From Chloroflexota bacterium (GTDB taxonomy: Bacteria; Chloroflexota; Anaerolineae; UBA7937; B3-Chlor), in NCBI GenBank assembly GCA_030613785.1, contig JAUWLF010000042.1, positions 1 to 33,479 on the forward strand: 33,479 nt of DNA, given 5' to 3'. Of the stretch, positions 31,609 through 33,479 are shown piece after piece. Every line of letters begins with the position of its first letter. Position 1 is the first letter of the stretch. The position numbers and the translations under genes were made by a program. Under the pieces are notes generated by a model. That model was not told the origin of the DNA. It saw only the letters and a list, made by a program, of their open reading frames with translations, and did no database searches.

Positions 31609-33171
31609 CTACTTACCTAACAGGAAGTAGTGCAGGAACATGGTAGGATCTAGAGTGACGCCGGTCACAGTGGATTGGGTGACCACGAGAAGTGAGCCCT
31701 GGCTGAACGGGATGGTGGGCACATCCACGGTCCATAGCTCCTGCGCGTCATGGTAGAGCTGAAGCCGCTCGTCGCCGGTCAGTGGTGTGGTAACCCGACC
31801 GGCCTCCAGGATGGCATCCATCTCGGCGCTCTCATAGAAGATGCCCATGTCATCGGATGCCGTCGAGTGAGCCCAGGACCAGGTGTAGTTGTCCGGGTCC
31901 AGGTAGTCAGGATACCAACCGAGTGTGAACACCGGCATGACTCCCGCACCCATGTTGTCGATATACGTTGCCCACTCCGCGTATTGCAACGTCACCTCGA
32001 TCATCCCCGTCTCCTCCAGGGATTCCTTGAGGACCGAGACCACGTCTGCCTCTGTGGGTCCGTAGTGCTCAGGAGGATACCACAGGTCCATGACCAGGGG
32101 GTCGTCCTCACTGTACCCGGCTCCCTCCAGCAGCGACCTAGCCGTATCCAGGTCGCGCTCGGCGAAGGCGTCTATGTGGGACCACATACCCATGGGCACC
32201 ATGCTGTACAGAGGTGCATGGGTCCCCAGGTAAACCCTTTCGGCTATCAGTTTGCGGTCAATGGCCGCAGCGATGGCCTGACGTACCTCGGCCTGGTCGA
32301 AAGGCGGGGTGGTGACGTTGAAGCAGATGTACCGAATGTAGGCCCCAGGCCCCTCGGTGAGTACGAGGTCAGGGTTCGCCTCCAGTTCGGGATAGTCGGT
32401 CGGTAACAGGGTCTTCCAGGCCACATCTATCTCGCCGGCCTCGAGGGCCAACCTCATGGTCGTGGAGTCCTCGAAGTACTTGATGATGATCTTCGGTGAT
32501 CCCGGAGCAGTACCGTAGTAGTCCTCGTTCTGCTCCAACACCATCTCGACATCCCTGTCCCAACTGGTGATCTTGAAGGGCCCGTGACCACTGCAGGTGC
32601 TATCGGCAGCGATCTCTCCCTCGGGATAGCACTCCGGGCTAAGAGGCGTGTATGGCGCTGTGGCCACCAGCAGTGGGAAGTAAGGAACCGCTTCCGACAG
32701 GACGAACTTGACCGTCAGGTCATCCAAGACCTCCACGTGATCCACGAAAGTGGTCACCAGCCAGTTGGGATCGCCCTCGAGGGCAAACACGCGGTCAATG
32801 GACCACTTCACGGCCTCGGCATCAACCGGCTCGCCATCCGGGAAGACCAAGCCTTCACGGAGAGTGAAGGTATACTCCAGGCCGTCCGCGCTCACCTCGG
32901 GCATGGCCTCCGCCAGCGCCGGCTGCAGGTCGGTCGTGCCCGGAATGTAGCTCAACAGGGGGTCCATGATGCTCTCGAAGACCTCCCAGGTATGGAAGTC
33001 ATAGGCATTCGCCGGATCCAGGTCGGTAACGCTGTCGGTGGTGCCGATGATCAGCGGCTCCGCCGCTGGCGCCGGTGGTGCCGCAGGCGCACAAGATGGC
33101 ACCAGCGATACTGCCAACACCGCGACCATGACTATGCCTGCGATCTTCGCCCATTTTGAAGTTGCTAGCAC
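31609..33171 (-). CDS. extracellular solute-binding lipoprotein, family 5 (peptide/nickel type)
   Basis: The 520-aa ligand-binding component of the ABC importer. GTG 33171 is chosen because AAGGAGG lies 8 nt upstream, inside the longer open frame from ATG 33210, which has no such site. The signal peptide (KWAKIAGIVMVAVLAVSLVPSC) ends in a lipobox-like LVPSC with Cys27 as the lipid anchor, followed by an Ala/Pro-rich spacer. Mature features of SBP family 5: LIIGTTDSVTDLDPANAYD, AEAMPEVSADGLEYTFTLREGLVFPDGEPVDAEAVKWSIDR piecewise, ICFNVTTPPFDQAEVRQAIAAAIDR, and the C-terminal LYHDAQELWTVDVPTIPF. Such proteins bind peptides, nickel complexes or sugars; the ligand is not readable. It is followed by a terminator and precedes the permease genes by ~440 bp. 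Confidence 0.94.
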   Translation of the reverse strand: MLATSKWAKIAGIVMVAVLAVSLVPSCAPAAPPAPAAEPLIIGTTDSVTDLDPANAYDFHTWEVFESIMDPLLSYIPGTTDLQPALAEAMPEVSADGLEYTFTLREGLVFPDGEPVDAEAVKWSIDRVFALEGDPNWLVTTFVDHVEVLDDLTVKFVLSEAVPYFPLLVATAPYTPLSPECYPEGEIAADSTCSGHGPFKITSWDRDVEMVLEQNEDYYGTAPGSPKIIIKYFEDSTTMRLALEAGEIDVAWKTLLPTDYPELEANPDLVLTEGPGAYIRYICFNVTTPPFDQAEVRQAIAAAIDRKLIAERVYLGTHAPLYSMVPMGMWSHIDAFAERDLDTARSLLEGAGYSEDDPLVMDLWYPPEHYGPTEADVVSVLKESLEETGMIEVTLQYAEWATYIDNMGAGVMPVFTLGWYPDYLDPDNYTWSWAHSTASDDMGIFYESAEMDAILEAGRVTTPLTGDERLQLYHDAQELWTVDVPTIPFSQGSLLVVTQSTVTGVTLDPTMFLHYFLLGK

Positions 33172-33304
33172 TTTACTTTCCTCCTTTTCGTATTGATGTG
33201 CATTGTGCATTGTTGCCCACGGTTTTCTGTACTTATCTTCGACTCACCTCCTTTCCCCATCTGCCAATTCCTGCCTTCCAACCGCAAGGCGACAAATCTG
33301 CAAG

Positions 33305-33333
33305 AGTATAACCGAAGATAGGTATAATGTCAA
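33305..33333 (-). promoter_or_regulatory. sigma-70 promoter of the solute-binding protein gene
   Basis: On the minus strand TTGACA (33328-33333), 17 bp, TATACT (33305-33310). The predicted leader is ~125 nt and includes a second purine-rich AAAGGAGGTG (near 33250). The promoter touches the repeat region at the end of the insertion sequence. Confidence 0.8.
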
Positions 33334-33352
33334 GTGTTCGTATTCACTCACC

Positions 33353-33404
33353 TATAATGTTACCGAAGAGGTATAGTTCACTCAAATGATAATGTTACCG
33401 AGGG
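33353..33404 (+). repeat. direct repeats at the left end of an insertion sequence
   Basis: ATAATGTTACCGA occurs at 33354-33366 and again at 33389-33401, 35 bp apart, in TATAATGTTACCGAAGAGG and GATAATGTTACCGAGGG contexts. Partial versions (TATAATGTCAAGTG at 33323; TAACCGAAGATAGG at 33309) extend leftwards. Repeats just before a transposase start suggest transposase-binding sites, so the element's end lies near 33305-33355. Confidence 0.6.
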
Positions 33405-33408
33405 AACT

Positions 33409-33479
33409 ATGCCCAACGAAGAGAGGATGACGTTGAACGAACGCAGGAAGTATCTCCGACTGATCAAGAAGCGGTATCT
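33409..33479 (+). CDS. transposase/integrase N-terminus (truncated by window end)
   Basis: The last 71 bases encode MPNEERMTLNERRKYLRLIKKRY and run off the window. MTLxERRKYLRxxxKRY is the beginning of a family of DDE (rve-type) transposases that continue with a helix-turn-helix. The start could be ATG 33409 (GAGGG 5 nt upstream) or ATG 33427, where family members often begin. The direct repeats immediately upstream support an insertion sequence end. Only 23 residues are visible, so the family call is tentative. Confidence 0.6.
   Translation, partial: MPNEERMTLNERRKYLRLIKKRY

Noticed and set aside
33354..33401. CRISPR-like direct repeats
   Set aside because: There are only two exact 13-bp copies, next to a transposase start; they fit insertion sequence end repeats and no cas gene is present.

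Overview
The window reads as a bacterial chromosome segment that borrows some archaeal-type enzymes. Bacterial signs are a MurF-alanine racemase fusion, a lipoprotein solute-binding protein with a lipobox, a thioester alpha-2-macroglobulin, zinc-ribbon/TPR proteins, strong Shine-Dalgarno sites and several near-consensus sigma-70 promoters (TTGACA-17-TATAAT type). The gene repertoire (archaeal-type HMG-CoA synthase with a DUF35 partner, a stand-alone OmpR-type winged helix, zinc-ribbon + TM + TPR proteins, a Dpp/Opp cassette) suggests Chloroflexota or a similar uncultured lineage. That placement is an inference, not a demonstration.

Layout. 1-713: 3' end of a HerA/VirB4-like ATPase, cut by the window edge. 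737-3995: minus-strand operon of MTA phosphorylase (mtnP) and an amino-acid permease with two C-terminal UspA domains. 4021-6900: plus-strand promoter, a 66-aa membrane protein, then the MurF-Alr fusion. 6942-7609: promoter, winged-helix protein, terminator. 7655-8042: a fossil joining the 3' ends of acyl-CoA dehydrogenase and thiolase genes whose intact relatives lie at 10276 and 14674. 8203-9662: DNA methyltransferase plus a small PD-(D/E)xK nuclease, a likely restriction-modification pair. 9921-10209: fossil of the zinc-ribbon/TPR protein encoded intact at 20452. 10276-16443: acyl-CoA dehydrogenase (minus), then HMG-CoA reductase, archaeal-type HMG-CoA synthase, thiolase-like protein and DUF35 protein (plus). 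16614-17262: DUF433/DUF5615 toxin-antitoxin pair. 17503-17690: second, decayed copy of the DUF35 3' end and its terminator. 17976-19575: flavin reductase and a dimethylargininase-like hydrolase. 19767-20215: decayed integron-type integrase (minus). 20452-26928: zinc-ribbon/TPR membrane protein and a 1703-aa alpha-2-macroglobulin. 27019-33333: minus-strand dipeptide/oligopeptide ABC importer (SBP, two permeases, two ATPases). 33353-33479: left end of an insertion sequence.

How the genes work together. The 12.2-16.4 kb block looks like the front end of the archaeal-type mevalonate pathway (thiolase/HMG-CoA synthase/DUF35 complex plus HMG-CoA reductase). However, the thiolase-like protein lacks the nucleophilic cysteine (Gly83) and has Tyr in place of the usual histidine of the GHP motif, so its chemistry is in doubt. 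The ABC transporter carries an SH3b-like domain inserted in the first external loop of its DppB-type permease. The MurF half of the fusion lacks the lysine normally carbamylated in Mur ligases. These three departures, and the fossil copies of neighbouring genes, are the most interesting content.
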